Positions 47,817 through 57,578 are shown, counted from the first letter of the stretch. The stretch: 57,971 nt of DNA from an uncultured Nitrosomonas sp. (GCF_902826915.1 NZ_CADEGP010000009.1:1-57971), one strand, 5' to 3'. The notes: generated by a model not told the origin, from the letters alone. Made by a program: numbers and translations.

Positions 47817-49481
47817 ATGAACGTGATAGAACACAAAGAATTCCGGGAAAGGATGCGTTTGTTATTAGCACTATTTGCGCACGAGCTTCCAGATAGAATG
47901 GATGAAATTGAAGCTCTCTGGGCCAAGCTACAAATTGAATGGGATATCAAAGTGCTTCAAGAGCTGCATCGTTCTGTACATAATTTAGTCAGCAATGGTA
48001 AAACATTTGGTTATCCCGAACTGAGTATAGAGGCGCGAGCACTGGAACAGGTTCTTAAGAACCTGATGCAGAAAGATATATCAGCCGATGCATTGCAAAC
48101 ATCCCGGATTCTGCAACAGATTCTTGAATTGAAGAAAATTTCGATTGAAAAAGAATCGATACTAACTATCGAGGTTATTTCAAAAGCTACTGATGAGCCT
48201 GCACTTCTTCCAAATATTCCCGCATCCAATCTAATTTTTGTAGTGGAAGATGATTACGAGGCCGCGCAAGAGCTTGCTTTGCAGTTACGTTATTATGGCT
48301 ATGAAGTTGAAGTTTACAATCATCTCGATAAATTCCGTGTCGCCGTTGAACAGTACCCTCATGCGATTATCCTAATGGATATCGAATTTCCTGAGGATGA
48401 AATGGGCGGAATTCAAATCATGGAACAAATTCAGAAAGTGCGAGCTCAGCCAGTTCGAGTGATATTTATTTCAGCGCATGACGATATGGCGTATCGGTTA
48501 GGCGCAGTACGAGCCGGCAGTGTCGCATATTTTACAAAACCTATTAACTCCAATGAATTGATTGATCAACTGGACTTAATCACAGCATCGCAAATTCAGG
48601 AACCATTTCGTGTATTGATTGTGGATGATAGTCCAACGCTGCTTGCTTATCATGCAGCCATATTAGAACAGGCAGAAATGCATGTAAAAACAGTTTCCGA
48701 GCCAATGCAACTATTAAATAAATTGAATGATTTTAATCCTGATCTCATTTTGATGGATCTGTACATGCCGGGATGTAATGGTGTTGAATTAGCAAAAATT
48801 ATCCGGCAGATAGATGGTTTTCTGAGTACGCCTATCGTTTATCTTTCTTCTGAGAATGATTTCAATACGCAACCGGAAGCTATGAGTCTGAGCGGTGATG
48901 ACTTTCTGGTTAAGCCCATCGATCCGGTCTATTTGATTTCAGCAGTAACAACACGCGTGACTCGGGCACGATTCTTACGATCTTTAATGATTCATGATGG
49001 GTTGACCGGCTTACTCAACCATACTGCCATCAAAGAAGAGCTGGCGCGTGAAGTAATACGTTCCAGTCGATTGAATACTTCATTATCATTTGCTATGGTG
49101 GATATTGATTTTTTTAAGAATATTAATGATACCTATGGGCATGCTGCAGGCGATCGCGTTATCAAAAGCCTAGCGCGGTTGCTCAAGCAACGTTTAAGAG
49201 AAACGGATATTGTCGGGCGGTATGGCGGCGAAGAATTTGCAATTATTATGAATGATACGGATGCAACTTCGGCAGCGAAAGTGATTGACGAGATACGTAA
49301 TGTTTTCTCGCGGCTATTACATTTGAGTCACGATGAGGAATTTTCTGTGAATTTTAGTTGCGGTATAGGAGATCTTGCACATTTTCCCGATGCTGCAAGC
49401 TTGAATGAAGCAGCTGATGCTGCGCTTTATCAAGCAAAACAAAGAGGGCGGAACAAAGTAGTTGTCAATAAAAATGATTAA
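47817..49481 (+). CDS. HPt-REC-REC-GGDEF diguanylate cyclase
   Basis: A 554-residue cytoplasmic signalling protein likely to make cyclic di-GMP. Domains in order are an HPt-like helical bundle (about 1-110, His55 in SVHNLVSNGKTFG), REC1 (about 137-255, Asp188), REC2 (about 264-382, Asp314) and GGDEF (about 390-552). The active site is GGEEF (470-474), preceded by an intact inhibitory RXXD site, RETD (461-464), so product feedback is expected. The two receivers and HPt form an internal phosphorelay-like module; the kinase is not adjacent. It resembles PleD/WspR-type architectures. Its gene converges on the ATP-grasp operon. Confidence 0.93.
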   Translation: MNVIEHKEFRERMRLLLALFAHELPDRMDEIEALWAKLQIEWDIKVLQELHRSVHNLVSNGKTFGYPELSIEARALEQVLKNLMQKDISADALQTSRILQQILELKKISIEKESILTIEVISKATDEPALLPNIPASNLIFVVEDDYEAAQELALQLRYYGYEVEVYNHLDKFRVAVEQYPHAIILMDIEFPEDEMGGIQIMEQIQKVRAQPVRVIFISAHDDMAYRLGAVRAGSVAYFTKPINSNELIDQLDLITASQIQEPFRVLIVDDSPTLLAYHAAILEQAEMHVKTVSEPMQLLNKLNDFNPDLILMDLYMPGCNGVELAKIIRQIDGFLSTPIVYLSSENDFNTQPEAMSLSGDDFLVKPIDPVYLISAVTTRVTRARFLRSLMIHDGLTGLLNHTAIKEELAREVIRSSRLNTSLSFAMVDIDFFKNINDTYGHAAGDRVIKSLARLLKQRLRETDIVGRYGGEEFAIIMNDTDATSAAKVIDEIRNVFSRLLHLSHDEEFSVNFSCGIGDLAHFPDAASLNEAADAALYQAKQRGRNKVVVNKND

Positions 49482-49526
49482 AATGCTGACTGGCGATAAG
49501 TCTGATTTTGCAAAATAGCTTCAAGC

Positions 49527-50522
49527 TCAAGGGTCATTACTACGTGTGCGGAGCTGACGAGCCGATGGAGTATCTGCATCGGCAGCGAAATGAGTCTTAC
49601 TGAAAGCGGCGCGTAGTTTCGGATCGAGATCAATAGTTTTAAGTGCCTCGATTGCAGCAACGCGCGGCGCTAGGCCGGAAAAGTTAGCCACTTGGATGGC
49701 CAATCCAGGACGCGCGTTAAGTTCAATAATCATGGGGCCCTGATCTCTGTCCAATACCAGATCAGCACCTAAATACCCCAATCCGGTCATTTCATAACAT
49801 GCAGCGGCAAGTTGCAGCAGTTTATCCCAATGAGGAACCGCTAATTCTGAGAATGTCTTGCGTGTATCGGGGTGGTGTGAAATAGATTTGCCGTATTGCA
49901 CTGCATGCAACGCTTTGCCTGATCCCATATCGATCCCGACACCCACTGCACCTTGATGTAAATTGGCTTTACCATCCGAAACATGCGTCGTCAGTCGTAA
50001 CATTGCCATGATGGGGTAGCCTCGAAAAACAATAATACGTATATCTGGAATACCTTCGTAACTATAGTCTGAAAAAACTGGATCCAATTGTATCAGCGAT
50101 TCAATCATGACAGTATCCGGTTTGCCGCCCAGACTATGTAAACCGCTTAGAATATTTGATACGTGTCTTTCAATTTCCGCCAGCTGGATGGAATCACCAC
50201 TGGGTTTGAAGTAAAGACTATGATCATGTTCAGTAATAACCAGAATACCTTTGCCCCCACTTCCTTTGACTGGCTTGATCACAAATTGATCATGTGGGTG
50301 GAGTATTTCTTTCAATAACTTGACATCATGCTGATATTGCACGGTGCCGAGTAACTTCGGCACCGTAATGCCGGCTTTTTGCGCTAACAGTTTAGTCTTG
50401 AGCTTGTCATCAACAAGGGGATACAAATGGCGCGGGTTATAACGAGAGATCAAACCAAAATTTCTTTGATTCATCCCGATGATGCCTAAACTTCTGAGTT
50501 TTTTAGCGCTTGCCAGAAGCAT
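49527..50522 (-). CDS. ATP-grasp alpha-L-glutamate ligase-like protein (RimK-related)
   Basis: A 331-residue ATP-grasp enzyme of the RimK-related group. Visible are FVIKPVKGSGGKGILVITEH (ATP-binding loop), GIPDIRIIVFRGYPIMAMLR, GVGIDMGSG and PMIIELNARPGLAIQVANF (metal-binding Glu/Asn). The family is annotated as ligase by similarity to enzymes that add glutamate to peptides; its natural acceptor is unknown. The 5' end overlaps by 20 bp the upstream membrane gene, so the two are coupled. It is the third gene of a protease, inactive transglutaminase, ligase operon. Confidence 0.88.
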   Translation of the reverse strand: MLLASAKKLRSLGIIGMNQRNFGLISRYNPRHLYPLVDDKLKTKLLAQKAGITVPKLLGTVQYQHDVKLLKEILHPHDQFVIKPVKGSGGKGILVITEHDHSLYFKPSGDSIQLAEIERHVSNILSGLHSLGGKPDTVMIESLIQLDPVFSDYSYEGIPDIRIIVFRGYPIMAMLRLTTHVSDGKANLHQGAVGVGIDMGSGKALHAVQYGKSISHHPDTRKTFSELAVPHWDKLLQLAAACYEMTGLGYLGADLVLDRDQGPMIIELNARPGLAIQVANFSGLAPRVAAIEALKTIDLDPKLRAAFSKTHFAADADTPSARQLRTRSNDP

Positions 50523-52053
50523 TGCGTCTTTCCAGTGAATGAAATCGATACAACTCGGACAAACGGTAACCGGTATATTGTCCCAACACTAGGATGAGGG
50601 CCAGATTAACCAGCATCAATTCGGGAAAATTAAAAGTCAAGTACTCAACGGTTTGGTTGGTCATAAACAAATAGGCAATCACCGCCGTCAACAGACTACC
50701 GCCTCCCTGGATAAATACTTCTCGGGGACCATCTTCTTCCCATAGCACCGACATACGTTCAATGGTCCAAGATAGAATAATCATTGGAAAGAAAGTGACC
50801 GTCATGGCCTGATCAAGCCCGAGTTTGTTGCTGATGATGCTGATACTTGCGATGATTGCGATCACGACAATAATCACGGCCGAGATGCGCGCTACAAACA
50901 GGAGATTTAGACGTGACAAGTATGATCGGATCAGTAGTCCTATTCCGACAACTGTTAAGAAAATGATAATGCCAGTCAGCAAGGTCGTTTGTATTAACGC
51001 TAATGCAATCAGAATAGGCATAAAAGTGCCGGAAGTCCTTATGCCTATCAGTAAACGCATGATAACAACAATTAGAGCGCCAATAGGGAGCAATAAAATC
51101 ATTTTGAATGCATTCTGCTGCTCAATGGGTAGACTGTAGATAGAGAAATCTACCAAGCCAGCTTGTTTGTTCATGCCATCGCTTACCACCAAGTTGCGGG
51201 TCGAATGAACGTTCTTAATAATAGCGAATGATATTTGTGAGTTCTTGCCGCCCACTACATCGAGCAAAGATTGATCGCCACGCTGCCAGATCAGAAAATT
51301 CTCCGGTTTTCCATGTATGCCGGTATTCTGATTAAACAAGAGCCATTGCCCACCAATATAAACTTCCACAAAATTGATGAGTGATTGTCTGCGACGGCCA
51401 TCTTCCAAGTACAACCCGCGGACAATACGCGCGCTGATCCCTTCCATTGCCAGCAGATTGATAATTAAATGCGTTTTATAATCTTCACTAGATTTTTCAT
51501 TAAGTAGTAGGCTCTGATTCTGGCTGGGCGCCTTGGAGTTTAATGTAGTGATCAATTCACGAGTAAAAATTTCAGTATTGGCTGATCTGCCATGCACTTG
51601 TTCCAACAGAGTAATTGCTGCCGTCTTGATAACTTCATCAAATTCAGGTTTCTCAGGTTCTGCGGGAAGGTCATCTGTTAATTGAGTAGGAACAATTTGC
51701 TCGGTCTCATACAGACTAAGCCGATAATAAGCTGTTTGCAGGCCATTTGCGGTTCTTTTGCTCCACTCAGCACGACGCCCAGTCGGTGAAGTAACTTCAC
51801 TAAACCCGTAATCAGGGGAAGCGAAGTCTTCTTTCATAAAAACAATATCAGGAGTCTTCGGGGGTAATGCAAAAGACACGATTACAGGATCGCCGCGCGC
51901 GGTAAAATCTATTCGAGCTTCAATAGTCCAGACTGCTTTCTTGTCGTCTGGTAATAAGGGAAATCCTAAAGCAAAGTGTTTGTACAAAATCAGACCAATT
52001 CCAAATCCCATGATTAGGATAACGAGAATATAGAGTCTTAGTTTTGCATGCAT
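50503..52053 (-). CDS. Inactive transglutaminase fused to a 7-TM domain
   Basis: 516 residues: one N-terminal membrane segment (about 5-25), an extracytoplasmic region with a transglutaminase-like fold (about 40-300; it lacks an evident Cys-His-Asp triad) and about seven C-terminal membrane spans (about 320-500, such as MILLLPIGALIVVIMRLLIG). This matches the family of inactive transglutaminases fused to seven helices that is found next to RimK-like ligases. It may anchor or bind the peptide substrate at the membrane. It overlaps the upstream protease gene by one base (TAATG). Confidence 0.87.
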   Translation of the reverse strand: MHAKLRLYILVILIMGFGIGLILYKHFALGFPLLPDDKKAVWTIEARIDFTARGDPVIVSFALPPKTPDIVFMKEDFASPDYGFSEVTSPTGRRAEWSKRTANGLQTAYYRLSLYETEQIVPTQLTDDLPAEPEKPEFDEVIKTAAITLLEQVHGRSANTEIFTRELITTLNSKAPSQNQSLLLNEKSSEDYKTHLIINLLAMEGISARIVRGLYLEDGRRRQSLINFVEVYIGGQWLLFNQNTGIHGKPENFLIWQRGDQSLLDVVGGKNSQISFAIIKNVHSTRNLVVSDGMNKQAGLVDFSIYSLPIEQQNAFKMILLLPIGALIVVIMRLLIGIRTSGTFMPILIALALIQTTLLTGIIIFLTVVGIGLLIRSYLSRLNLLFVARISAVIIVVIAIIASISIISNKLGLDQAMTVTFFPMIILSWTIERMSVLWEEDGPREVFIQGGGSLLTAVIAYLFMTNQTVEYLTFNFPELMLVNLALILVLGQYTGYRLSELYRFHSLERRNASGKR

Positions 52054-52817
52054 TATTTAATCTTGCCCGTTGTGTCTGAGTTTTCGGTTTTGGGTGTTGC
52101 AACATTTCTCCTGCTGACATCGACAATAGCTAGATCTTGCAGTAAATTGCGCCCGATCAGTATTTGGTGTTTGAAGCGACTGCGATCCTCCAGTGTAAAA
52201 TTGATTTGCTCATCAATATCGGCGAGTACAACACGAATTTTGACCACCGGGCGGCGATGTGATTCCCTGCCGCCACGTCCCTTAATTCGTACGTGCCGTC
52301 GTAATCGCCGAGTCAGTTCCAGTTTCTCTCCAGTAAGCGGATGAATGATGTTGAATTTTACGAAAGGCTTTCCATCTCGTTCAAACTCAACAATATCGAG
52401 CGCATTCAACGAGGAAGTTTGCGCTCCGGTGTCGATTCGTGCGCTAAATTCCATGCCAGGAGGATCAAGAAAAATATTTTCTATGTCACCCAATAATGTT
52501 TTAGTTTTAGCCTCAGTCATATCCGGTGGTTTCTTTATGGTTTCTTCATCAGGGTTTGAATCGCACGAACAAGTTTTTTCCGCTGAGTTCTGTATTGCCT
52601 CGGGAAGATTCTCGGAATCGTTTTTTTCTAACAATTTTTTTTGTTCAACCAATTCAGATAACAAGGAAACTAGCTCTGATTCTCTAGCACTAATCTTGGC
52701 TTCACGTTCAACTAGTTGGCTTTCACGTGTGTTACAGGCCGATAAGATGAATACTGCGAACGCTAACAACAAATAACAGCAACAAGTTTTCGCGTAAGGC
52801 CGGTGAATAATTCTCAT
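52053..52817 (-). CDS. RimB-type retropepsin-like protease, lipoprotein
   Basis: 254 residues. A lipoprotein signal ends in FILSAC (Cys28), followed by a coiled segment (about 30-70) and a Cys-rich spacer. The catalytic domain (about 108-240) has the aspartyl protease-like motif SARIDTGAQTSSLNA and the later HQILIGRNLL. Databases often call this family 'ATP-dependent zinc protease', but the DTG motif points to a retropepsin-like aspartic fold. The protein is predicted to face the periplasm. First gene of the three-gene operon. Confidence 0.88.
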   Translation of the reverse strand: MRIIHRPYAKTCCCYLLLAFAVFILSACNTRESQLVEREAKISARESELVSLLSELVEQKKLLEKNDSENLPEAIQNSAEKTCSCDSNPDEETIKKPPDMTEAKTKTLLGDIENIFLDPPGMEFSARIDTGAQTSSLNALDIVEFERDGKPFVKFNIIHPLTGEKLELTRRLRRHVRIKGRGGRESHRRPVVKIRVVLADIDEQINFTLEDRSRFKHQILIGRNLLQDLAIVDVSRRNVATPKTENSDTTGKIK

Positions 52818-52955
52818 AGCTTTCTTATTTTTAATTATCTAAACGATGGCATTATAATTGCACGAATAATATCAGTTAATCTGTCCATTTATTGAGCGCA
52901 GCTTGAAATATCCTTGCTTTGCGATACTCAATAAGCTTTACGCGGTCATATATTG

Positions 52956-53357
52956 CTATGGATTGCTTAGCTGAATAGATAGCGTTTGACTTTTATAAGT
53001 ACAGGTATACCGATGAATTTCCAAACAATGCGACGTAACGGTGAATTGATATTCACCGGGAGTTTCTTTCTGGGTATCTAATTTAAATTCAAAACTGCCT
53101 TCCTGGTTGCTAGGATAGGATTGATCCGCTACTAGCGATCCATCAAAACGAATTAGCCTGAAATTAAGTAAAACATCAGGTGCGGGTTGCATATTGTATT
53201 CCACCCATCCACTTAGAATAATGGTGTCGCCAACAGCATAGTGTGTTTTAGGGTTGATTAAGATAGGTTGCGAAATATGTGTCGCAAATGAATTTTTCAC
53301 CCCACTGCATATACTGAGGAGGATGAATAAAATGAGATAAATTTTTTTGCGGGTCAT
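52956..53357 (-). CDS. Small exported protein with beta-sandwich-like domain
   Basis: ATG 53357 gives a signal peptide (MTRKKIYLILFILLSICSGV, cleaved near NSFA). The longer frame adds 40 residues that overlap the end of the dehydrogenase gene and would hide the signal, so it is rejected. The 133-residue product has a beta-rich body with VGDTIILSGWVEYNMQPAPD and GSFEFKLDTQKETPGEYQFT, like an Ig/FN3-type domain, and two cysteines (SHCLEIHRYTCTY) that could form a disulfide. Its function is unknown. Confidence 0.75.
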   Translation of the reverse strand: MTRKKIYLILFILLSICSGVKNSFATHISQPILINPKTHYAVGDTIILSGWVEYNMQPAPDVLLNFRLIRFDGSLVADQSYPSNQEGSFEFKLDTQKETPGEYQFTVTSHCLEIHRYTCTYKSQTLSIQLSNP

Positions 53358-53421
53358 GATAGAAATTGAAGTAATTGTAAAGATTATTTTTTGACAATAA
53401 CTTATGGGTTTGTCAATGAAA

Positions 53422-55179
53422 CTATTTCCTAGGTATAAAAAGATCGGTAATAGTTCCTTCTGCCATTTCGGCTGCAAATAAAACTGTTTCCGAAAGGGTG
53501 GGGTGGGGATGGATTGTCAAACTAATGTCTTGCATATCTGCGCCCATTTCCAATGCCAGTACAGTTTCAGTGATCAGTTCACCGGCATTGACGCCTGTAA
53601 TACCGGCACCCAGGATACGTCGTGTGCTTTTGTCCAGGAGTAGTTGCGTTAATCCTTCTTCACGTGCTATTGAGATTGCCCTGCCGCTGGCTGCCCAAGG
53701 GAAGCTGGTTTTTTCGTAATCAATTCCCTGCTGAATAACTTCTTTCTCGGTCAGGCCCATCCAGGCGATCTCGGGATCGGTATATGCCACTGAAGGAATG
53801 GTGCGGGCATCAAAAGCTGCTTTGTGTCCGGCGATTATCTCGGCGGCTAGTTTACCTTCATAGGTTGCTTTATGGGCTAGCATTGGTTCGCTAGCGATAT
53901 CTCCGATTGCAAAGATATGCGGAAGATTGGTGCGCATCTGCTGATCCACAGAAATGAAACCGCGCTCGTTGATTTGAATGCCAATTTCCTCGGCACCGAT
54001 GGCGCGTCCGTTAGGGCGGCGCCCAACCGCCAGCAGAATGCGATCATAGATTTGCGGTTTCGGCGCATTCTCGCCTTCAAAGGTCACAGTGAGTCCGTCT
54101 TTTCCAGCCTCAATCTGAGTTACTTTGGTTTTAAGATAAATCGCTTCGTAGCGTTTCTTAATGCGGCGGTACAATGGCTTTACCAGGTCAGCATCAGCGC
54201 CCGGAATCAATTGATCCATCCATTCCACAACACTGATTTTGCTTCCCAGTGCGTCATAGGCGGTCGCCATTTCCAAACCGATAATACCGCCTCCGATAAC
54301 CAACATACGTTGAGGTATATCGCTTAATTTGAGAGCATCGGTAGAATCCATCAAGCGTGGATCGTCATACGGAAAACCGGGGATACGGGTCACACTGGAG
54401 CCCGCTGCAATAATACAATTGTCAAATGATACCGTTTTTTCGCCTTCGCTTGTTTCAACTTGTATTAGATGTGGCGTGGCAAATTTTCCGATACCATGAA
54501 TAATTGTAATTTTTCGTTGTTTAGCCAACACTTTCAGGCTTTTGGTCAGCTTGCTGATGACTGATTCCTTCCAGTTGCGCAGCTTGCTAATATCTACTTG
54601 AGACTTGCCAAATACGATTCCTTGTGCTTGCACCTCTTCCGCCTCAGTAATTACCTTGGCAATATGTAGCAAAGCCTTGGATGGAATGCAGCCTACATTC
54701 AAACACACGCCACCGAGCGTCGGATAACGCTCGATTAGGACCACTTTTTTCCCTAGATCAGCTGCGCGGAAAGCCGCGGTATATCCTCCGGGGCCGGCAC
54801 CAATAACCGCCACTTCCGCATGAATATCGCCTTGTGACATGGATTGCGTTGATGGGATTGAAGTAGCGACTGATGCCGCCGGTATTTCTTGGCTGTCTCT
54901 GGCTGCTCTTTTAAGACTCCCTGCATCCGTGGATTGTTCAGCTATTGTCAAAGTCAGGATAACCGAGCCTTCAGATACTTTATCGCCGACTTTAACTGTG
55001 ATTTCCTTAATCACTCCGGCGTGTGGAGAAGGTATTTCCAGCGAAGCTTTATCAGTTTCCAGCGTAATAAGCGAGGTTTCTTTTTCAACTGATGCTCCGG
55101 GTGCAACAAGCACTTCGATAACTGGAACATCCTTAAAATCACCGATATCGGGAATCTTTACTTCAACAACTTGCGCCAT
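53422..55179 (-). CDS. lpdA: Dihydrolipoyl dehydrogenase with N-terminal lipoyl domain
   Basis: E3 component of 2-oxoacid dehydrogenase complexes, which reoxidises lipoyl groups with NAD+. The 585 residues start with a lipoyl domain (about 1-80, lipoyl lysine in LETDKASLEIP) and an Ala/Ser linker. The flavoprotein then shows FAD motif AVIGAGPGGYTAAFRAADL, redox disulfide CLNVGCIPSK, NAD motif VIGGGIIGLEMATAYDALG and the C-terminal HPHPTLSETV. The lipoyl-bearing form is typical of the pyruvate dehydrogenase E3 of betaproteobacteria. The E1 and E2 genes are not next to it; proA lies 22 bp upstream. Confidence 0.96.
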   Translation of the reverse strand: MAQVVEVKIPDIGDFKDVPVIEVLVAPGASVEKETSLITLETDKASLEIPSPHAGVIKEITVKVGDKVSEGSVILTLTIAEQSTDAGSLKRAARDSQEIPAASVATSIPSTQSMSQGDIHAEVAVIGAGPGGYTAAFRAADLGKKVVLIERYPTLGGVCLNVGCIPSKALLHIAKVITEAEEVQAQGIVFGKSQVDISKLRNWKESVISKLTKSLKVLAKQRKITIIHGIGKFATPHLIQVETSEGEKTVSFDNCIIAAGSSVTRIPGFPYDDPRLMDSTDALKLSDIPQRMLVIGGGIIGLEMATAYDALGSKISVVEWMDQLIPGADADLVKPLYRRIKKRYEAIYLKTKVTQIEAGKDGLTVTFEGENAPKPQIYDRILLAVGRRPNGRAIGAEEIGIQINERGFISVDQQMRTNLPHIFAIGDIASEPMLAHKATYEGKLAAEIIAGHKAAFDARTIPSVAYTDPEIAWMGLTEKEVIQQGIDYEKTSFPWAASGRAISIAREEGLTQLLLDKSTRRILGAGITGVNAGELITETVLALEMGADMQDISLTIHPHPTLSETVLFAAEMAEGTITDLFIPRK

Positions 55180-55201
55180 AACACCTTTTTTATTGATGAA
55201 T

Positions 55202-56467
55202 TTATTGTCTTATCTGCCCGTCACCCAGCACGATATATTTTTGACTGGTCAATCCCTCTAGTCCAACTGGGCCGCGAGCATGGATTTTGTCGGTAGAAAT
55301 GCCAATTTCTGCACCCAGACCGTATTCAAATCCATCTGCGAAACGCGGAGTGGTATTGACCATCACTGAACTGGAATCGACTTCACGTAGAAAGCGGCGC
55401 GCACGGGCATAGTTTTCGGTAACAATCGCATCGGTATGTTGCGAGCCGTATTTCGTAATGTGGTCAATCGCCTGATCCAATCCATCGACAATGCGGATGC
55501 TCAATATAGGGGCCAGGTATTCTTCATACCAATCTTGCTCAGTAGCCGCTTTCATATGTGGGATGATGCTACAAGCCGTTTCATCGCCTCGTAGCTCGAC
55601 GCCTTTATCTAAATAGATTTTGCTCAGCACTGGCAATATCCTCGGTGCAATTGCTTCGTGGATCAGTAGCGTTTCCATCGTGTTGCAGGTACCGTATCGT
55701 TGGGTTTTTGCGTTATCCGCTATCCGTACCGCTTTATCAAAGTCTGCTTCATTGTCAATGTAAACATGACAAACACCATCCAAGTGTTTAATCACTGGAA
55801 TGCGTGCATCTTTTGTAATACGTTCGATCAAACCTTTACCACCACGAGGTACGATCACGTCAACAAAATCTTTCATCGCGATTAGTTCACCAACTGCCGC
55901 GCGATCGATGGTTTCAATCACTTGTACCGCCGTTTCCGGTAATCCGGCCAAGCGCAATCCTTCTTTTACGCATGCAGCAATTGCCTGATTACTATTAATG
56001 GCTTCCGAGCCGCCACGCAAAATAGCTGCATTGCCCGATTTCAAACACAAACCCGCAGCGTCAGCCGTCACATTTGGGCGTGCTTCATAAATAATTCCGA
56101 TGACACCAAGAGGCACACGCATTTTTCCTACCTGGATGCCGGATGGACGGTAATTCAATTCACTGATTTCTCCCACCGGATCAGCCAATGCAGCAATCTG
56201 CATCAAACCTTCCGCCATCGTTGCCACACTTTTAGCCGACAAAGCTAACCGGTCGATCATTGAGGCATCCAGGCCTTTCGCGCGCGCATTCTCCAGATCT
56301 TTAGCATTGGCCGCCAATAGAGATGATTCATCGCGTCGGATTGCACTGGCCATCGCGGTTAATGCTTGGTTTTTAGCCGCAGTATCGGCTTTCGCAACCA
56401 AGCGGGAAGCCGCACGTGCCTCCTGGCCAACGAAATACATATAACTTTTGATGTCTGTGGTGTCCAT
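55202..56467 (-). CDS. proA: Gamma-glutamyl phosphate reductase ProA
   Basis: ProA reduces glutamyl phosphate to glutamate semialdehyde in proline synthesis with NADPH. The 421-residue aldehyde dehydrogenase-like enzyme has the catalytic cysteine in [34 protein letters not shown] and [17 protein letters not shown] at the end. proB is not adjacent. Confidence 0.97.
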   Translation of the reverse strand: MDTTDIKSYMYFVGQEARAASRLVAKADTAAKNQALTAMASAIRRDESSLLAANAKDLENARAKGLDASMIDRLALSAKSVATMAEGLMQIAALADPVGEISELNYRPSGIQVGKMRVPLGVIGIIYEARPNVTADAAGLCLKSGNAAILRGGSEAINSNQAIAACVKEGLRLAGLPETAVQVIETIDRAAVGELIAMKDFVDVIVPRGGKGLIERITKDARIPVIKHLDGVCHVYIDNEADFDKAVRIADNAKTQRYGTCNTMETLLIHEAIAPRILPVLSKIYLDKGVELRGDETACSIIPHMKAATEQDWYEEYLAPILSIRIVDGLDQAIDHITKYGSQHTDAIVTENYARARRFLREVDSSSVMVNTTPRFADGFEYGLGAEIGISTDKIHARGPVGLEGLTSQKYIVLGDGQIRQ

Positions 56468-56717
56468 GGATTGAGTTTTAACCGATATTTAAATTTGCAA
56501 TAATTAGGATTATATACAAGATAAAGGTTTCATTATAAGCTGCCACAGACGCTGCCGGTTACAAAACTATTCATTATTTCAGTTGTTACAACAGAATGCA
56601 CTAGAAATAGCTTCTATTAGCTGCTCTTTTTGTTAATTTATTTTTAGCATCTTGGCGTAACCTACAGGATAGTGAAAATAAATCACGCAGTGCCCGGTAC
56701 AGTGAAAAGAGGTATTT

Positions 56718-57578
56718 ATGGAAAAAAGCGCAATATTAGGTGTATTGGCAGCCGAAGTAGAACAAGGTCGATTGATTTTTCCGACGTCAGCCACTGCGGC
56801 GATCAAGATCAAGGAAAAATTAGAAGATCCCGATTGTAGTATCGATTCTGTAGTACGGTTGATTCAAGCCGAACCGTTGCTATCGACAAAGGTGGTTGCA
56901 ATCGCTAATTCAGTTGTGTTTAACCGCTCAGGCAGAAAAATCACCGATGTGCGCTCAGCGGTTACGCTGATTGGCATGCGAACGGTGCGAAATTTAGCAA
57001 CAGCCGTGGTGGTGCAACAACTAGTAGCATCGTTAGCTAAAAGTGAGCAAGTTACCCAATTATGGAAACATTCCGCTTATGTAGCTGCACTAGCCCAAGT
57101 GATCGCACGTCGAGTCACACGGCAAGATCCGGAAACAGCCATGTTTGCCGGAATGATCCATGAAATCAGCTGGTTTTACTTATTAGCTCGAGAAAAATAT
57201 TTTCCGGGATTAATCGATGAAAGCATGGCGAGTTCATGGAACAGTGACGACGAGCTGGAAGACGAGAATGAGCTCAATTGTGAAATTATCATCGGCACTG
57301 CCATCTTAAAAGCACTTTCAGTACCAGAGTTGGTATTGGAGAATATAATTTATCTATGGCAAGGGTATTTAGCATTTCCACCAAGCTCACTCGGCGATAC
57401 ACTGCTAATTGCCAATCAACTGGCTCCGATCAAATCTCCTTTTGCTTTACCCTCTGACCAAAAAGGGTGTAATGCTTGCGCCAACGTTGATTTGTTAACC
57501 GATGATGTAACACTAAGCACTATTTTAAAAGATTCGGAAGATGAAGTAAGGTTGTTAACCGAGGCTTTATGCTCATAA
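56718..57578 (+). CDS. HDOD-domain signalling protein
   Basis: 286 residues with an HDOD domain (about 15-215), a degenerate HD phosphohydrolase fold without the metal site. It includes VRLIQAEPLLSTKVVAIANS and SAVTLIGMRTVRNLATAVVV. HDOD proteins usually connect stress, motility or cyclic-nucleotide signals through protein contacts. A good Shine-Dalgarno (AGAGG) precedes ATG 56718. No output domain is attached. Confidence 0.9.
   Translation: MEKSAILGVLAAEVEQGRLIFPTSATAAIKIKEKLEDPDCSIDSVVRLIQAEPLLSTKVVAIANSVVFNRSGRKITDVRSAVTLIGMRTVRNLATAVVVQQLVASLAKSEQVTQLWKHSAYVAALAQVIARRVTRQDPETAMFAGMIHEISWFYLLAREKYFPGLIDESMASSWNSDDELEDENELNCEIIIGTAILKALSVPELVLENIIYLWQGYLAFPPSSLGDTLLIANQLAPIKSPFALPSDQKGCNACANVDLLTDDVTLSTILKDSEDEVRLLTEALCS

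Noticed and set aside
53358..53477. 40-residue N-terminal extension of the small exported protein
   Set aside because: It overlaps the dehydrogenase gene and would bury a clear signal peptide.
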